Part shown: one piece after another, positions 1 to 12,072 of the stretch
How the letters are laid out: the number at the start of each line of letters is the position of its first letter
Numbering within the stretch: the first letter of the stretch is position 1
Assembly (NCBI RefSeq): GCF_023856365.1
Contig: NW_026042721.1
Coordinates: 47,024 to 111,023 of the forward strand
From: Brienomyrus brachyistius
Taxonomy: Eukaryota; Chordata; Actinopteri; Osteoglossiformes; Mormyridae
Direction: 5' to 3'
DNA: 64,000 nt
Position numbers and translations under genes: made by a program
Notes under the pieces: model-generated
The model's database searches: none
What the model was told of the DNA's origin: nothing
The model's input: only the letters and a program-made list of their open reading frames with translations

Positions 1-800
1 CATTTTGTTTGGGTCCAAGCACGTCATCTCATGTACAATCGAGTACTTCAGAGGGCATTTATCCAAGGCCTTTTTGCACATTTTTGAGAGCACAATCTGG
101 CAATTTTTTTTAATCTGAAGGACACCAAGGTCACTTCCACTGCCTTTGGCTCCTGACTGTCTCTGACAAAAAGATGGTTTGTCAAATTTCCAGAATCTTT
201 CTGCACACTCAGCCCAAGGTTAACACTACCTCAGCTGTACATATCAAACCAGCTCAAACTCCATGTTATTCACATATTTTTTACTTCACAATTGTTTGAT
301 ACATTTGTATGTAAAGATACCAGTGAATTCACAGAAGTCCCACCTTGATGACAGCCATTCCTATATCCACCTCCTTTGGACTGAGCCAGAGTTTTTGCCT
401 GTACAACAGCTGTACATGTTGCTACACAACACTTAAACATTCTATTTCCTCAATGAACTATTTTTTTTGCATCAAAAGCCATGAAGCAGCAATAAAATCT
501 TTAAAATATGCTTACCAATAAATATGGTTCTCCCATTTAAACACATGTAAAGATAAACCATGGATATTTAAAAATCATGGGTTCGTTAATGAGTTTAAAT
601 GTTATTGAATGGCTTACCTTAAACTTCTCCAGTAAGTCTTCAGCGGTGGAGTGGCTCATGTACTGTGATCCCAGAACCAGGACTGCACTCGAGAGCCATT
701 CTCATAATTCACCCAATACCTGACATGCACATCCAGTTGTTTTCTTTTGATGGTCCTGTTCATACTTACGTCAAACATGACAACGAAGCTCCCTTTTAAT
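1..800 (-). pseudogene. hAT-like transposase fragment, broken, runs off left edge
   Basis: Two protein-like blocks on the minus strand resemble a multicopy fish transposase-type family that I place tentatively near hAT. The upstream block (about 800 to 621) encodes VVMFDVSMNRTIKRKQLD, then HVRYW, and after a change of frame SHSTAEDLLEKFK, followed by a GTAAGC donor-like site. The second block (about 165 to 1) encodes VLQIKKNCQIVLSKM and later CPLKYSIVHEMTCLDP, and leaves the window. The frame breaks inside the conserved block near 670, so this copy cannot make the protein. The superfamily is uncertain; that it is transposon-derived is the safer part of the call. Confidence 0.4.
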
Positions 801-1119
801 ATATGGAGCGAGTCCAAATCGCGCAAGAAAAGCGGTTTTATCTTTACCACAAGTGACCCTGCGAGTCAGGGAACATCACCCTGGAGACGGTGTGAATGTC
901 ATCATTGGACGTATAGGAGTGATGTCGGCAAACCGTTTGCAAAGCCCATAGCACTTCTGCTTTCAGTGTGGGTTGAGGAGGATGTACTGAAGGCATTATT
1001 TGTCATGGGATCCGGAGACACTGCCAAAACGGGTGTAGGCCTATCTTTAGAGGTTGTACTTATCTCCACTGAATAAACATTTGAGGAAAATTTTTAGGTT
1101 AAAATCTGGGCTTATTCTA

Positions 1120-2288
1120 TACTGAACAAAAATATAAACGCAACACTCTTGTTTCTGCTCCCATTTTTCATGAGATGGACTTAAAGACCTACAATTCATT
1201 CCAGATACACAATATTACCATTTCTCTCAAACATTTCTCACAAATCAGTCTAAATGTGTGATAGTGAGCACTTCTGCTTTGCTGAGATAATCCATCCCAC
1301 CTCACAGGTGTGCCACATCAAGATGCTGATCTGACATCATGGGTAGTGCACAGGTGTACCTTATACTGCCCACAATAAAAGGCCACCCTGGAATGTGCAG
1401 TTTTTTGCTTTATTGGGGGTCTGGGGACTCAGAACCGGTCAGTATCTGGTGTGACCACCATTTGCCTCATGCAATGCAACACATCTTCTTCGCATAGAGT
1501 TTATCAGATTGTCAATTGTGGCCTGTGGAATGTTGGTCCACTCCTCTTCAATGGCTGTGCGAAGTTGTTGGATATTAGTGGGAACTGGTACACGCTGTCG
1601 TATACGCCGGTCAAGCACATCCCAAACATGCTCAACGGGTGACATGTCCGGTGAGTATGCTGGCCATGCAAGAACTGGGACATTTTCAGCTTCCAAGAAC
1701 TGTGTACAGATCCTTGCAACATGGGGCCGTGCATTATCTGTCTGAGTGGCTGGTCTCAGACGATCTTGGAGGTGAACCTGCTGGATGTGGAGGTCCTGGG
1801 CTGGTGTGGTTACACGTGGTCTGCGGTTGTGAGGCCGGTTGGATGTACTGCCATATTCTCTGAAACGCCTTTGGAGACGGCTTATGGTTGAGAAATGAAC
1901 ATTCAATGCACGAGCAACAGATCTGGTTGACATTCCTGCTGTCAGCATGCCAATTGCACGCTCCCTCAATGCTTGTGGCATCTGTGGCATTTTGCTGTGA
2001 GACAAAACTGCACATTCCAGGGTGGCCTTTTATTGTGGGCAGTATAAGGTACACCTGTGCACTACCCATGATGTCAGATCAGCATCTTGATGTGGCACAC
2101 CTGTGAGGTGGGATGGATTATCTCAGCAAAGCAGAAGTGCTCACTATCACACATTTAGACTGATTTGTGAGAAATGTTTGAGAGAAATGGTAATATTGTG
2201 TATCTGGAATGAATTGTAGATCTTTAAGTCCATCTCATGAAAAATGGGAGCAAAAACAAAAGTGTTGCGTTTATATTTTTGTTCAGTG
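1120..2288 (-). mobile_element. Tc1/mariner-like element with about 284-bp terminal inverted repeats
   Basis: The left end (1120-1403) and right end (2006-2288) are inverted copies of each other with few mismatches. Both outer tips read ACTGAACAAAAATATAAACG after one variable base. TA dinucleotides at 1118-1119 and 2289-2290 are the expected target duplication of Tc1/mariner elements. At 1169 bp it is shorter than a usual autonomous member (about 1.6 kb), and the difference is explained by a deletion inside the transposase. The near-identity of the two arms suggests fairly recent activity or gene conversion. Confidence 0.9.
1439..2005 (-). CDS. Tc1-like transposase with in-frame internal deletion
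   Basis: An open frame of 188 codons lies between the inverted repeats. Residues 8-88 form the N-terminal helix-turn-helix DNA-binding part (ALRERAIGMLTAGMSTRSVA, then NRPHNRRPRVTT). Residues 89-188 hold the C-terminal part of the DDE catalytic domain (TDNARPHVARIC, then SPDMSPVEHVWDVLDRRI). About 150 residues that normally join them, including the first catalytic aspartate, are missing, yet the frame stays open across the join near residue 89. Family members are about 340 residues, so this product should bind DNA but not cut it. Whether it is expressed cannot be told from the sequence. Confidence 0.7.
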   Translation of the reverse strand: MSHSKMPQMPQALRERAIGMLTAGMSTRSVARALNVHFSTISRLQRRFREYGSTSNRPHNRRPRVTTPAQDLHIQQVHLQDRLRPATQTDNARPHVARICTQFLEAENVPVLAWPAYSPDMSPVEHVWDVLDRRIRQRVPVPTNIQQLRTAIEEEWTNIPQATIDNLINSMRRRCVALHEANGGHTRY

Positions 2289-2711
2289 TACATTGATTTA
2301 CAGAATCAAATTTAAAAAACAAAAATACACTGATTTTATACAGATTACTAACTTTTGGGGATCACAATACAAATCTAAATATTTTAGACAAGTTACTTAT
2401 CTGCTTATTGAATGGTGGGCGAAAAAAATATCTGTATAGTGTCCATTATCTAAAACCCCGCAATGACGTAGTTTGTGTTGTTCTTAAAATAATATTAACT
2501 TAAACGGTCAATCTGATTTTCTGGAGGAAAAATAATAGTTTTGATGAATCAACAGCTTGGGAAAATAGTCGCTAGATTAATTCAAAGAAAAATTGTCTGT
2601 AGTTGCACCTCAACAGTATAACCAGTGATAATACTATATAAATAAAATTAAAGTAATGGCACCAGCATAGACAGACACAGTAACAGTACAGAATGAGGTA
2701 ACAGTGGCAGT

Positions 2712-3060
2712 GTGAGGAAATGTCAGCGTCACTGGCTGGTTAACAGCAATGGGGAGGAAACTTGTCTCTAAATCTGGAAATGCTTGTGCAGATGGATGGA
2801 TGGAAGGTGAAAAGTGACAGTGCTGGGTGGCTAGAGTCTCTCAAGGTGCTGCTTGCTTTTCTGAGGCAGCACCTGAAGACGATGCCTTTGACCGCCAGAA
2901 GCTGTGTGCCCGAGGAACTGGAAGCTGTTGAAGCCTCTACAGCATCCTCTGCGATGTAGATAGGACTTTGGGGAGTCATCCGTTTGCGAAAGTCCAGGAT
3001 CAGCTCCTTGGTTTCTCTAGCGTTGAGGGTGATGTTGTTATACATGGTGAAGAGCTGGGC
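2712..3060 (-). pseudogene. Non-LTR retrotransposon reverse transcriptase fragment (L2/CR1-like)
   Basis: The minus strand encodes LNARETKELILDFRKR and PQSPIYIAEDAVE, the usual segment shortly after the catalytic YADD region of fish LINE reverse transcriptases. It then jumps to CLRKASSTLRDSSHPALSLF, which belongs to the extreme C-terminal end of the same protein. About 150 residues in between are missing, so this is a deleted, dead copy. A TAG acceptor-like site precedes it, but I see no reason to call it a host exon. Confidence 0.6.
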
Positions 3061-4905
3061 CTACAAATCCCAGCATTCAAGAGGTGAAAATACAGACTTA
3101 GAGGGAATTTGGGAAAAGTGAAAAAATCCTCTTTACTCGTGTCTGTATAAATCTCACCAAGCGTAACTTTGCAGATTAAAGACTGGCTGAGAGTGTAAAT
3201 GTAAACGCTGATAAGGAGTCAGGAACAAAGTGCTCATGTAGTGCACACCTGGGTCCAGAGGGCCCTTGTTCAGATGGAAAACTGAACAGGCATCTTTTGT
3301 GCTAAATGACAGCCGGTGCTGCTCAAGATGATGGACACTATGGGGAAATAAAAAAAAAAAGAGTTTTGAATGAAAAGACACACAAGAGTAACAGTGCAGC
3401 CTTGGTCACGTCTCCCCAGCTCATGACTGGACCAGGCTCCACATTGACCCCAAAACTGGCTTTACACACAGGAAACTCACTGAAACTCAACACAACATTG
3501 TCCTGATCTTGCCTGGGGAGTTTCACCTGGTTACTGAGATGACCGGCAGCACAGACAGTCTTACCAGCAACAGATATGCTATTAAGGGGTGCGAAGCGTC
3601 TGCTGCCAGCACATGGCTTTATATCTGTCGGCTGCATTTGCGCTGCTCCTCCCTCCTATAAAGAGGACAGTTGAACAGCAGTGTGAAGAAAGGGCACAGA
3701 AGCAGAAGTCAGTGGAAAAAGCCCCATTACTAACCCTAAGCCCAACTTACTGCAAACAGCCCACTGTATTTCATATGTCTGCTTCATATTTTCCATTTAA
3801 TTGCCATAATCTCTGGCAGTCAGTGACAAAAGTTATTTACCCTTAAACAGTACTGAGATTGAGTAGAGTGAGGTACTTACGCGGTATTATGGAAGAATAA
3901 AAGCTGAGTCCCATGTCCAGGCGAGATGCGTAGCTGACAGGCTGATGAATGTTTCAAACTCTTACCTCCACCGTACTGACAGGAACGGCGAGCTGCTGTG
4001 GCATCATGGCATTAAACTTCTGTTTCTCCAGGGAAGAAAACAACCAAGACCAACCTTAATAATCCACACACTTTGAAGACTGACATAAATGGTAAATATG
4101 AGACGTAAATATCATCCAACACTACCAGGTACTCAGTGAATACTCAGTCATGCAGAAATATAATCTAAAGTTATAATTATGGGGACACGTGGCCGTCCAC
4201 TGCAGGTGACAATGTCCTAAACTCTTTCATACTTAAAGAACACATACAGTTATTACTTTGTAAGGATGCATAAAACTCCAGTTCAGTAAATTTATGGAAT
4301 ATATACTGCAGCAACTACTTTATAGTCATTTATTAAGTAACTGACTTATTTCTTCCCTGCGGGAACTTGTAATTATGCTGAAATAAAAATGTAACTTAAC
4401 AGCGTTAAAAAGAACTCAGGAATCCAGTCCAAAATGCTTTAGTTTGACATGTGATCAAAATTCAAACTAAATTTCATAGAGTAAACTAATACATGATAGC
4501 ATCCATGCAAAAGATCAACGGCAGAACAGGGGCTCTTAAGGCAGACTGCATTAAAAAGGAATTAATCATCTCTCTCAATTTAAATTTGGGATAATAATTC
4601 TCTTCAGAAGCCTCCATAGAATAGTGCATCCATCCCCTCACTTATGTGTAGAGACGTATCCTAAGGCTCTGGCAACAACATTCAGGTCAACAGCATCAAA
4701 AATTTCACAGCTAGTTTTAAAACTTGTTTTTCACTTTACGTTACAGCAAGTTAGTTAATATTAAATTATTGCAACGTGCAGATTAATAGTCAGAAAAGGT
4801 TTTTGAAATTTACATAATGATAAATGAGAACTATATTTGATTACTAATTACTGTTGACTAATTTCCTGTCTGGACTTTTCCCCCTTCATTGTTAAAAGTC
4901 ATTAT
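3061..4905. other. AT-rich stretch without a recognised gene
   Basis: No long conserved reading frame is visible. A short open frame at 3338-3637 (minus) has no recognisable features. One short exon-like block on the minus strand (3966-4013) is reported separately. The rest is AT-rich sequence of intron or intergenic character. Confidence 0.5.
3966..4013 (-). other. Possible small coding exon, gene unknown
   Basis: On the minus strand a pyrimidine-rich stretch ending in AAACAG is followed by an open block reading KFN, AMM, PQQLAVPVSTVE and then a consensus GTAAGA donor. The splice signals and codon-like composition look real, but I do not recognise the peptide. A chance match in AT-rich DNA cannot be excluded. 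If real, it could belong with the exon-like block at 7184-7254. Confidence 0.2.
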
Positions 4906-4924
4906 ATGTCTGGGTGCCAGTCAG

Positions 4925-5275
4925 TGGAAGCACACAGACACCTGGCCTATTCATTCAGCACCAGCCCATCAAGTAGAGAATTCAGCACCACGGACAGTGA
5001 CCTGTGTTACTATGACATCAGGTCATTGGCTCTAAATATTTTTCTAGAAATAACTAAATGGCTCTATTGTAGAAATTTCCAGCCAGAGACTGGGTTCCTA
5101 TATGAAGAGAATATTATTATTCAGACAAAGAAAATAAACTACAGAAAACTAGCTCTGCATGTCATCTCCCCTTTACTCCTTAAGCAGGGCACACGCACAT
5201 CAACAAGTACCAATGCAGCAAATACAGATGAACAATTTCACAGCTTCAGAAGAAGTCAGATTTCTGTGTAATTCA
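4925..5275 (+). repeat. Dispersed repeat, copy 1 of an inverted pair
   Basis: The segment matches, with substitutions and small gaps, the reverse complement of 8285-8640. Shared blocks include GGACAGTGACCTGTGTTACT and GAAATTTCCAGCCAGAGAC. Both copies carry a partly open frame with similar translation (KWLYCRNFQPET here, KWLCCRNFQPET there), so it may once have been part of a coding element. I cannot name the family. Confidence 0.6.
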
Positions 5276-6289
5276 GAGATTGTCAAAGACTTCTGATAGA
5301 ACATTTTCTGCACTTGAGTCTAATTTCAAGATAAATTGCACCTGGGTCTATTAAAACAAGGTGATGCTGCCTGACCTACCAACCAAGGCTGGGGAGGAAA
5401 CGTAGGAATACAAGGAAAGCAAGGAAGAAAAGCAGCCACCCTATCTCATGGTCACGGACACAAACATCAGGGAGTGTTATGAAGAAGACACCACACTTAG
5501 GACCATTGGTTTTACGCAGTGAATTACACCAGAGAGAGTTTTTACATTCTAGCTGTGTTATGTAACATTCCTCAGCCTTCAGCTTTTTTCCCCACACAAT
5601 GCAGGACATGCAGGGGTGCCAAACAAAACAGTGGAGCTGCAGTGTAGCCAATTATTTCTTTCAGTAGTTTTAAGATGGTTTGTGAGGTTGTGTGTTAGAG
5701 ATGGCGGTGAGCAACACTGAGGCATCTCAGGGAACCATGTTGCCCATATTAAAAAACATGCACGCATGCAACTCAGGCAATCCAGCATTTCTTATTTCAG
5801 TTACGTATGACACTGCATGTTGCGGTTTTACATGTTCACTACAAGTCAGTGGTTTTTTCCTTGTATGATTATGGCCACATTCACACCAAAAACACACTAG
5901 ACATACTGTACAAGGCACTCAAGGGAAAAATTCTCAGAACACAAAGTGAATGTATCAACCGAAGAAGGATTTTTCCTTTTCGGAATATTCATTTTTTTCC
6001 ATGTGGAACCACTGTCCATGATTCAATTGAGTGCATTCAAAGAATGATACATCAAAACTAATAGTGACAAAATATTCATTTAATATGCATTGTACATGAA
6101 TGTAGGACTTAGATGTTGATGAATTTCTCATCAGTGAAGGGCATATACACTTAAGGGGTATTATGAAAAAAAAAGTTGAGAACCCAGAAGTAACTATCCG
6201 ATTAAAGATGTAATCTGGTACATGTGCAGACCAGTGATGGATATGTAAATGATTCAAATTGCAAGGAGTTGGCATGTTTAATCACCAGA

Positions 6290-7080
6290 CACAGGATGCC
6301 TCGTAGTCACATTAGACAGTGTTAACGGCACTTGACGGAGTTTGATAGGGTTGCATTGCGGGTTTACATGAAGCCAGGTGGTCATGTGCTGCAATTGCAT
6401 GTGGGCCATGCGGATATCACAGTGGCCTGATATTGAAACCAATGGGCACGTGAGGCATCCACACACGTCGTGAAGTTTCTGGTCATCCAAGACAGACCAC
6501 GCCAAGGAAGGATCGTCGGATTGTGCTCCAAGCATCACAGATCCCCATGACACCTGCGCCTGATATATGGACACAGCTACTGGACTCTCTACAACACCCT
6601 ATATCATCGTGTCGCGATGACTGGCATCAGCTGGACTACGGGTTCACCGTCCCATGCATAGGCTGCCGTTCACAATAGCACAGAAACGGTTGCGTTTGGA
6701 GTGGTGTAGTCACTGGGAGGCATGGACTGATGGACTGATGACGACTGGCGTCCTACCATGTTCAGCGATACATCTCAGTTCTGCAGTACCACAGATGACC
6801 GTCATGTGCGTATGGTGGCGCTGCAGGGAGAGGAGCAATCCTGCCAATGCTGTGGAGTGACACACCACACTCTGACGGCACAGTGGTACACCAGTGACAT
6901 CCTAGTAGTATCCGGGCCCAGGGGTGTGCTATACCCTACTGACATGGGACCAGCAGTGTGACCATACCGCCAACTCCGTGGTCCGTTTGATCTGATGATT
7001 ATAATCATCGCGATACAGTCACATGCCCTTTCATCACATGCAGATTTCATTTTCACAACTTAGTCTGTTGCCCTTCACTT
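6290..7080 (+). pseudogene. Decayed Tc1-like transposase
   Basis: Plus-strand fragments in shifting frames follow the order of a Tc1 transposase: a degenerate DNA-binding part, RPRQ...RRIV-type linker peptides near 6500, and MFSDTSQFCSTTDDRHV near 6757-6810, which corresponds to the FSDESRF motif around the first catalytic aspartate. Stops and frameshifts interrupt it repeatedly. This is an old, inactive copy, unrelated in detail to the young element at 1120-2288. Confidence 0.6.
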
Positions 7081-7183
7081 TTTTGCCACTGAGTTTGTGT
7101 TTTGACACTAAGTTGATGGGAATTGATTATTTAAGCGTCATCTAAAGAGCTTATATTAATTGGGTAAATTGCATAAGACTCAC

Positions 7184-7254
7184 ATGGTATTTTGAAAAGA
7201 TTCCCATATGCGCTGATTAGCTGGGGTTGATCCAAGCAGCTGTGCACTTTTCTC
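7184..7254 (-). other. Possible small coding exon, gene unknown
   Basis: On the minus strand the acceptor TTTTATGTTACAG is followed by 71 bases and a GTGAGT donor. The phase-0 frame is open and reads EKSAQLLGSTPANQRIWESF then QNT. The peptide looks like a soluble helical protein, but I do not recognise it. A second frame is open too, so coding status is weak. Together with 3966-4013 it hints at a minus-strand host gene buried among the transposons. Confidence 0.25.
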
Positions 7255-8284
7255 CTGTAACATAAAAGTTTGCTTTTAGGACAGAAAACAAGGTTAAGAC
7301 CATATTATGTAGTTTACATCTATCAAAATAAAACCAAAGTCACTGTTACCAAAAGAGTAACCATGTGTTATCAAATTTCCTAACATTTTGCTTCATCTTA
7401 CTTTGGATGCCCATGGTTAGGAGAGAAGCAGAAATCTGCTCAATCATAAGAAAGACTTTTATTGCTACAGGGAGTGAGATCTTGTTGCAGGTGACAAGGC
7501 AGGATAGAGTGTGTTTAGAAAAATAATGAAGAGGGAATGTGAGTGTGAGCTATCGTGGCATCTGTGTATAACCCAATATGGCGGCATCCTTCTGAATGTA
7601 AATAACATAGCCGGCTTAATTAGCTTAATCAAGCGTAATTGAACTAAGGAAAATTTAGCAATATACTTTCCCTGCTTGGTGTGATAAATACAGCAGCAGC
7701 TGCTGGTGGACGGGCTACAAACAGACATCAAGAAGAAATCCCACCTCACAGCCATTTACTGTACCAAACCCCTTAATGTAACTTGTAAAGATGTAGGTAT
7801 TGGCGTATTCACACATTCATTTGCAGTGTCCACTTCCTGTCCAGTAAATTTGGCAGGACGGAATTTGAATAACCTATAGGTCTGACTCATGTATGCGGCT
7901 GAAGGAGTAAAGATAGAATGGGTGAAGAATCCTGTTATACAGTCCTAGTAGACCGAGAACCACCTGATTGCTACTGTAGTTGGAATCAAGGGCTGAGCTG
8001 CATGGTGGCCTGGGGGACAATCATGAAAACACAGACCCACTGATATCCTCAAAACCCACAATCAAAAGGGGAGTCAGGCACGGTGGCCAACCACTTGGCC
8101 CGTTAAGCCACATGGTGGCCCGATGAGCAGGCAAACACACTATGGGCTAAGGGGTACAAGACAGAGGAGAGAATAGGATGGCCAGTGACATGTGAACAGG
8201 ACAAGGCAGGGATGGATTCTGACATAGGTACCATACTACTTTGTTTAAATATGCCCAAGTGCATAGAATGTTTTAGTGCAAGTC
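7255..8284. other. Stretch with no recognised gene
   Basis: The open frame at 7465-7755 (minus) shows no family features and has the composition of chance translation. Nothing else stands out. Confidence 0.4.
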
Positions 8285-8640
8285 TTAGACAATGGTATCT
8301 CTGAATGACACCGCAGTCTGACTCTTCCTGAAGGCCCTGAGAAGTTGTTTGTATGCACTTGCTGCCTTGACACTTGCTGATGTGCGTGTGCTCTGCTTGA
8401 GCAGTAAAGGGGAGATCACATGCAGAGATGATTTTCTGTAGCTTCTCAGTCCGAGTAAAAATAAAATCTTCTCGTTATATAGGAACCAAGTCTCTGGCTG
8501 GAAATTTCTACAACAGAGCCATTTAGTCATTTATAGAAATATACAGAGCCAATGAAGGAACCAGATGTCACAGCACAGTAACACAGGTCACTGTCCGTGG
8601 AACTGAATGAATAGGATAACCGGCCAATGTGTTTGTGTGC
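8285..8640 (-). repeat. Dispersed repeat, copy 2 of an inverted pair
   Basis: This is the reverse-complement partner of 4925-5275, about 3 kb away. The best-preserved part is about 8380-8620. The encoded HVISPLLLKQ block is identical in the two copies, while flanking residues differ. Confidence 0.6.
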
Positions 8641-9486
8641 TTACACTGATTATATGTCAGGGGGGAAAATATTTATATCATTGTTGCGATGAACGTCATT
8701 CCAGCAAGTGGTTACGTCGTTCACGCAAGTGGTCATGCGGAACCAAAGTTTACTCACCTGTGTGCACCCGAGGGGAAGGCATTAACGGACGCACCTGCTC
8801 TTTATTTTGGATAAAGTCGGCAAAACGCATTGGTAGCGCGACAAGCAAAGGGTCAAATCTACACCAAGTGCTTCTGGAACTGTGCTGCGATTGTGTACTG
8901 AAAAGTAGACTCTGAACGGACAGCCGGTAAGACCATGAACCATGCGTGTTGGACTTTGTTGCAAATGTTATTTGTAGCAAGCACTACCTGTTGCGAGTGG
9001 GGTTTATTTCTTAATGGGGTGCGCTAATGAGGCATTGAGGCGCTGGTGCTGGCTTGTAACATTATATGAGTTGTGGTATTTGACTGTATTAGGAATAAAT
9101 GGTGTGCTGTAAGTGTCTTAATGACAATATGTGGAATGCTGTTTTATTGATTCAGATGTTTGCATTAATGCGGTTTAAAAGGGGGGGTTCTATTTTTAGT
9201 TTATCTAAAAGTTAAATATTAAATTGCTAAAAAGAAAAAAAAAAAGTATTAAGGGTGAACTTTCCTTTTAATAATTCATATGGGCAGAAGTGTTAAACCT
9301 ATTGTTCGATTGTCTAATTGGTTAGCTTTTCATTGCAATTTATTGCGTTGAGTAACTCATTTATGTGTTTCCCCAGTGGTTTGATCTTAAACTTTGATGT
9401 TTGGAGGAATTTTATTCAGAACAAGTTATGTATAATTGTGTGGAAATTTGAAGCTGAGATTGGTCATTCATTGTATATTTTGTGTG

Positions 9487-9487
<1 letters not shown>

Positions 9488-9535
<48 letters not shown>
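9488..9535. repeat. (TA)n microsatellite
   Basis: This is an almost pure TA run of about 46 bases following TGTGTGTATG. The surrounding 8,650-10,000 is AT-rich with no recognised gene. Confidence 0.95.
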
Positions 9536-9538
<3 letters not shown>

Positions 9539-10019
9539 TTTAAAGTAAAATTTTGTGTTTGCTCATAAGATAGATTGGTGAAAGTTGGTGTTTTGTGGTT
9601 TAAGGTTTTTCACCTGTAAATGCCTGGCTTGAGGAAAGCGAAGATAAAATAAAAAGGGATAAAGAGTCCAAAAAGAAGGCCTGGTTATTCTGAGTGAAAT
9701 CCAGTTATATGTTCAGTTTTGGTACATCTCTATCAAGTGAGGGGTAAAGCACAGTAAGAATTGTGATCACTTGACAATCATTGAGGGGAAAAATGTAAAA
9801 ATATATACAGTAAGGACAATATAATCGTAATTTAATGTATCCCTTCTGCTCTTTAAAAAGCACAATGTCTGACTGACAAATATGTCTATTATTAGCACAT
9901 TTTAATAATTTAATTAATATTAAGCAGTACACCTATTTCCTGTAATCACTCTGCGTTAAAGCAATTTTTAAAACTAGCTGTGAACTGGATGCTGTTCTGA
10001 CTGTTGTTGCCATGGTGCC

Positions 10020-12072
10020 TTATTTACTTTCAAATCGCATTGTCCACAACCTGATCAAAGGACCAAACTTTAAAATCAGTGCAGGGTAGTGTCGCAAGTA
10101 GTGATGCTTAGGCTTTAACCTATGTCCTGGAAAGAAAGAAAATCTACAAGCAAGATATTCTTGGATAAGAACGTCAAGGTATGCAACCTCTGGCAATAAA
10201 ATTTTCTGTGCACAAATCAGCTCCACAATGTCTTTTAGCTGAAGGGTCAACTGCCAATCATCATCTGTGGGCTCTTTCACCTTGTCACACATGATCACAG
10301 GAAGAAGTCTTAGAAAATTCCAGTTCTGAACAGCCTGACCATAAAGCTTTACTCCATTGGAGTTTACTGCACATGGCTTACTCAACACATCAGAGCCACT
10401 GTACTTAAATTTCTTAATGCGTCTATTCAGAATTGAATAAGTGAACCACTTTTTTTGCTTGATGAAGTACTTCAGGTAAAGGGCTAAATCATAGGAAAGG
10501 ATACCCTCAAAAATGTCATGGCCTAAACAAGGTGGCAGGCCAGGCATACAAACATCGAAGTAATTCAATGAATTAAAACTCAGATATTATACCTTCAACG
10601 TTTTGTTGTTCCTCAGACTGTAAAATGCATTTGGATCTGTTTGAAAATCTGTTCGGGTTGTCCGGCAATACCTGCAGAAATATTCAGAAAAACTAAAATT
10701 TTCTGTAAATCCACCGATATTATGAGACCCCAAATTGTCCCCTGCAATGCACAAAACAGTCCCTTTAACTTTTTCCTCTGCCACCGTTATTCCATTGTCT
10801 TCCAGGTCTTTTAAGTCTGCAATGAGCCTTGAGAAAACTTTGTCATGGCCAAAGTGTTTGAAGTCTTTTTCCTGACACAGCATTACAAGTGACATGTGGT
10901 CTGTACTTGATGAGGTGGTAAATTAGCCAGAGACAAATATACAGCTACTACTTTGTGCTGCTTTTTGCTGAACCTAATGGGTTCACCGCCTCAAAAGAAT
11001 CTTGATATAGAATTAGTTTTAGACATGATGGGTTTTGAGAAAAGAACTCATTGTTTTTATATACCTGACCATCACTGACATCACAAAGCACATCAGTGTA
11101 TGGTACGTATGTACCCTGTGCAGCACAATTCTGCCATAAGTCTGACTCCAGTAAATGTCTCAAAGTGTCTTTCAATGGAACATAGTAGGCAAACCTCTGT
11201 GACCTTGTTTCATCCCTTCCTAAGTACAACTTTACAGGTTCTGTGTATCTAAACATCTGTTTAAAAGCCCTAGTTCTTGAAAAATTGGTTCTCATTGGTC
11301 CTTCATGACTAATGGTGAAAAGGTCAGATTCCTTCACAACATCACATATACTACCAATAACCTCATCTGTTAATTCAGTTAAGTCACTTTTCAGGAATGC
11401 ACTTAATTTATTCAAAGTATATGTCTGTCCTAGTTCATGTATGCTTAGCATCTCTTCAATAATATTTTGTATAGTTGATGCTGGCAGAAGAAACTGCCCA
11501 TGTAATTTCAAGTAGAAAAGAGAAATATTTCTAAGAAAAAGGTCACTGAAATTTTCTGTAAGATGGACTTCACCTTCATCAGTCTCACTAAATCTCTCTG
11601 TAGGGCCTGTAACTAACGGTTCAGTTTCAAGAAACTGAGAAACTGTCTCCTTATTAAGATCTCTTATACTGTCCACAGAACATTGTCTGTGTTTCCTGGA
11701 CATGTAGGCTGTAAACGACGATCTCACAGTGAACGTATGGTCGCATCCTGTCACCGGACATGTCACAACACGTCCTTCGGCTATATGTTCCTTTAAGTGA
11801 GCTGTTAGTGATCTGACATCGCGACATTGGCGCTGGCACATAGACATATTACACGTAAACACCGTAAGGGCATTTGTAGTATCAATATATGAATCTGTGT
11901 TATGTTTACGGTAAAAATGAGCCTTAAATTCCCCATATGAACGAAACGTATTGTGGCAATCTGTAGCGCCACACTTGAACACGCATCGTGGTTCATGACG
12001 GTGAAGTTTGACATGTAAAACATGTTCCCTAAGGGTTTGCACTGATGTTCCACAGAAATAACAACTAAACAT
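10020..12072 (-). pseudogene. Zinc-finger transposase-like gene, tnp2/EnSpm type, broken
   Basis: The minus strand encodes an N-terminal block of C2H2-like zinc fingers (CYFCGTSVQTLREH; TCNMSMCQRQ...H; CPVTGCDHTFTVR...H). A long central region follows, including LILYQDSFEAVNPLGSAK, then GTVLCIAGDNLGSHNIGGF with a CRYCRTTR cysteine cluster, LPPCLGHDIFEG, and KPKHHYLRHYPALIL ending in MRFESK. I know this order from multicopy fish genes resembling tnp2-type (EnSpm/CACTA) transposases; the superfamily is my inference. The start is taken at the ATG at 12072, where the zinc-finger reading begins. The frame shifts twice within about 70 bases (10965-10895), a piece is missing near 10580, and it stops right after MRFESK where relatives continue. 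Confidence 0.55.

Noticed and set aside
3338..3637. 99-codon frame on the minus strand
   Set aside because: No recognisable domain, no splice context and composition typical of chance frames.
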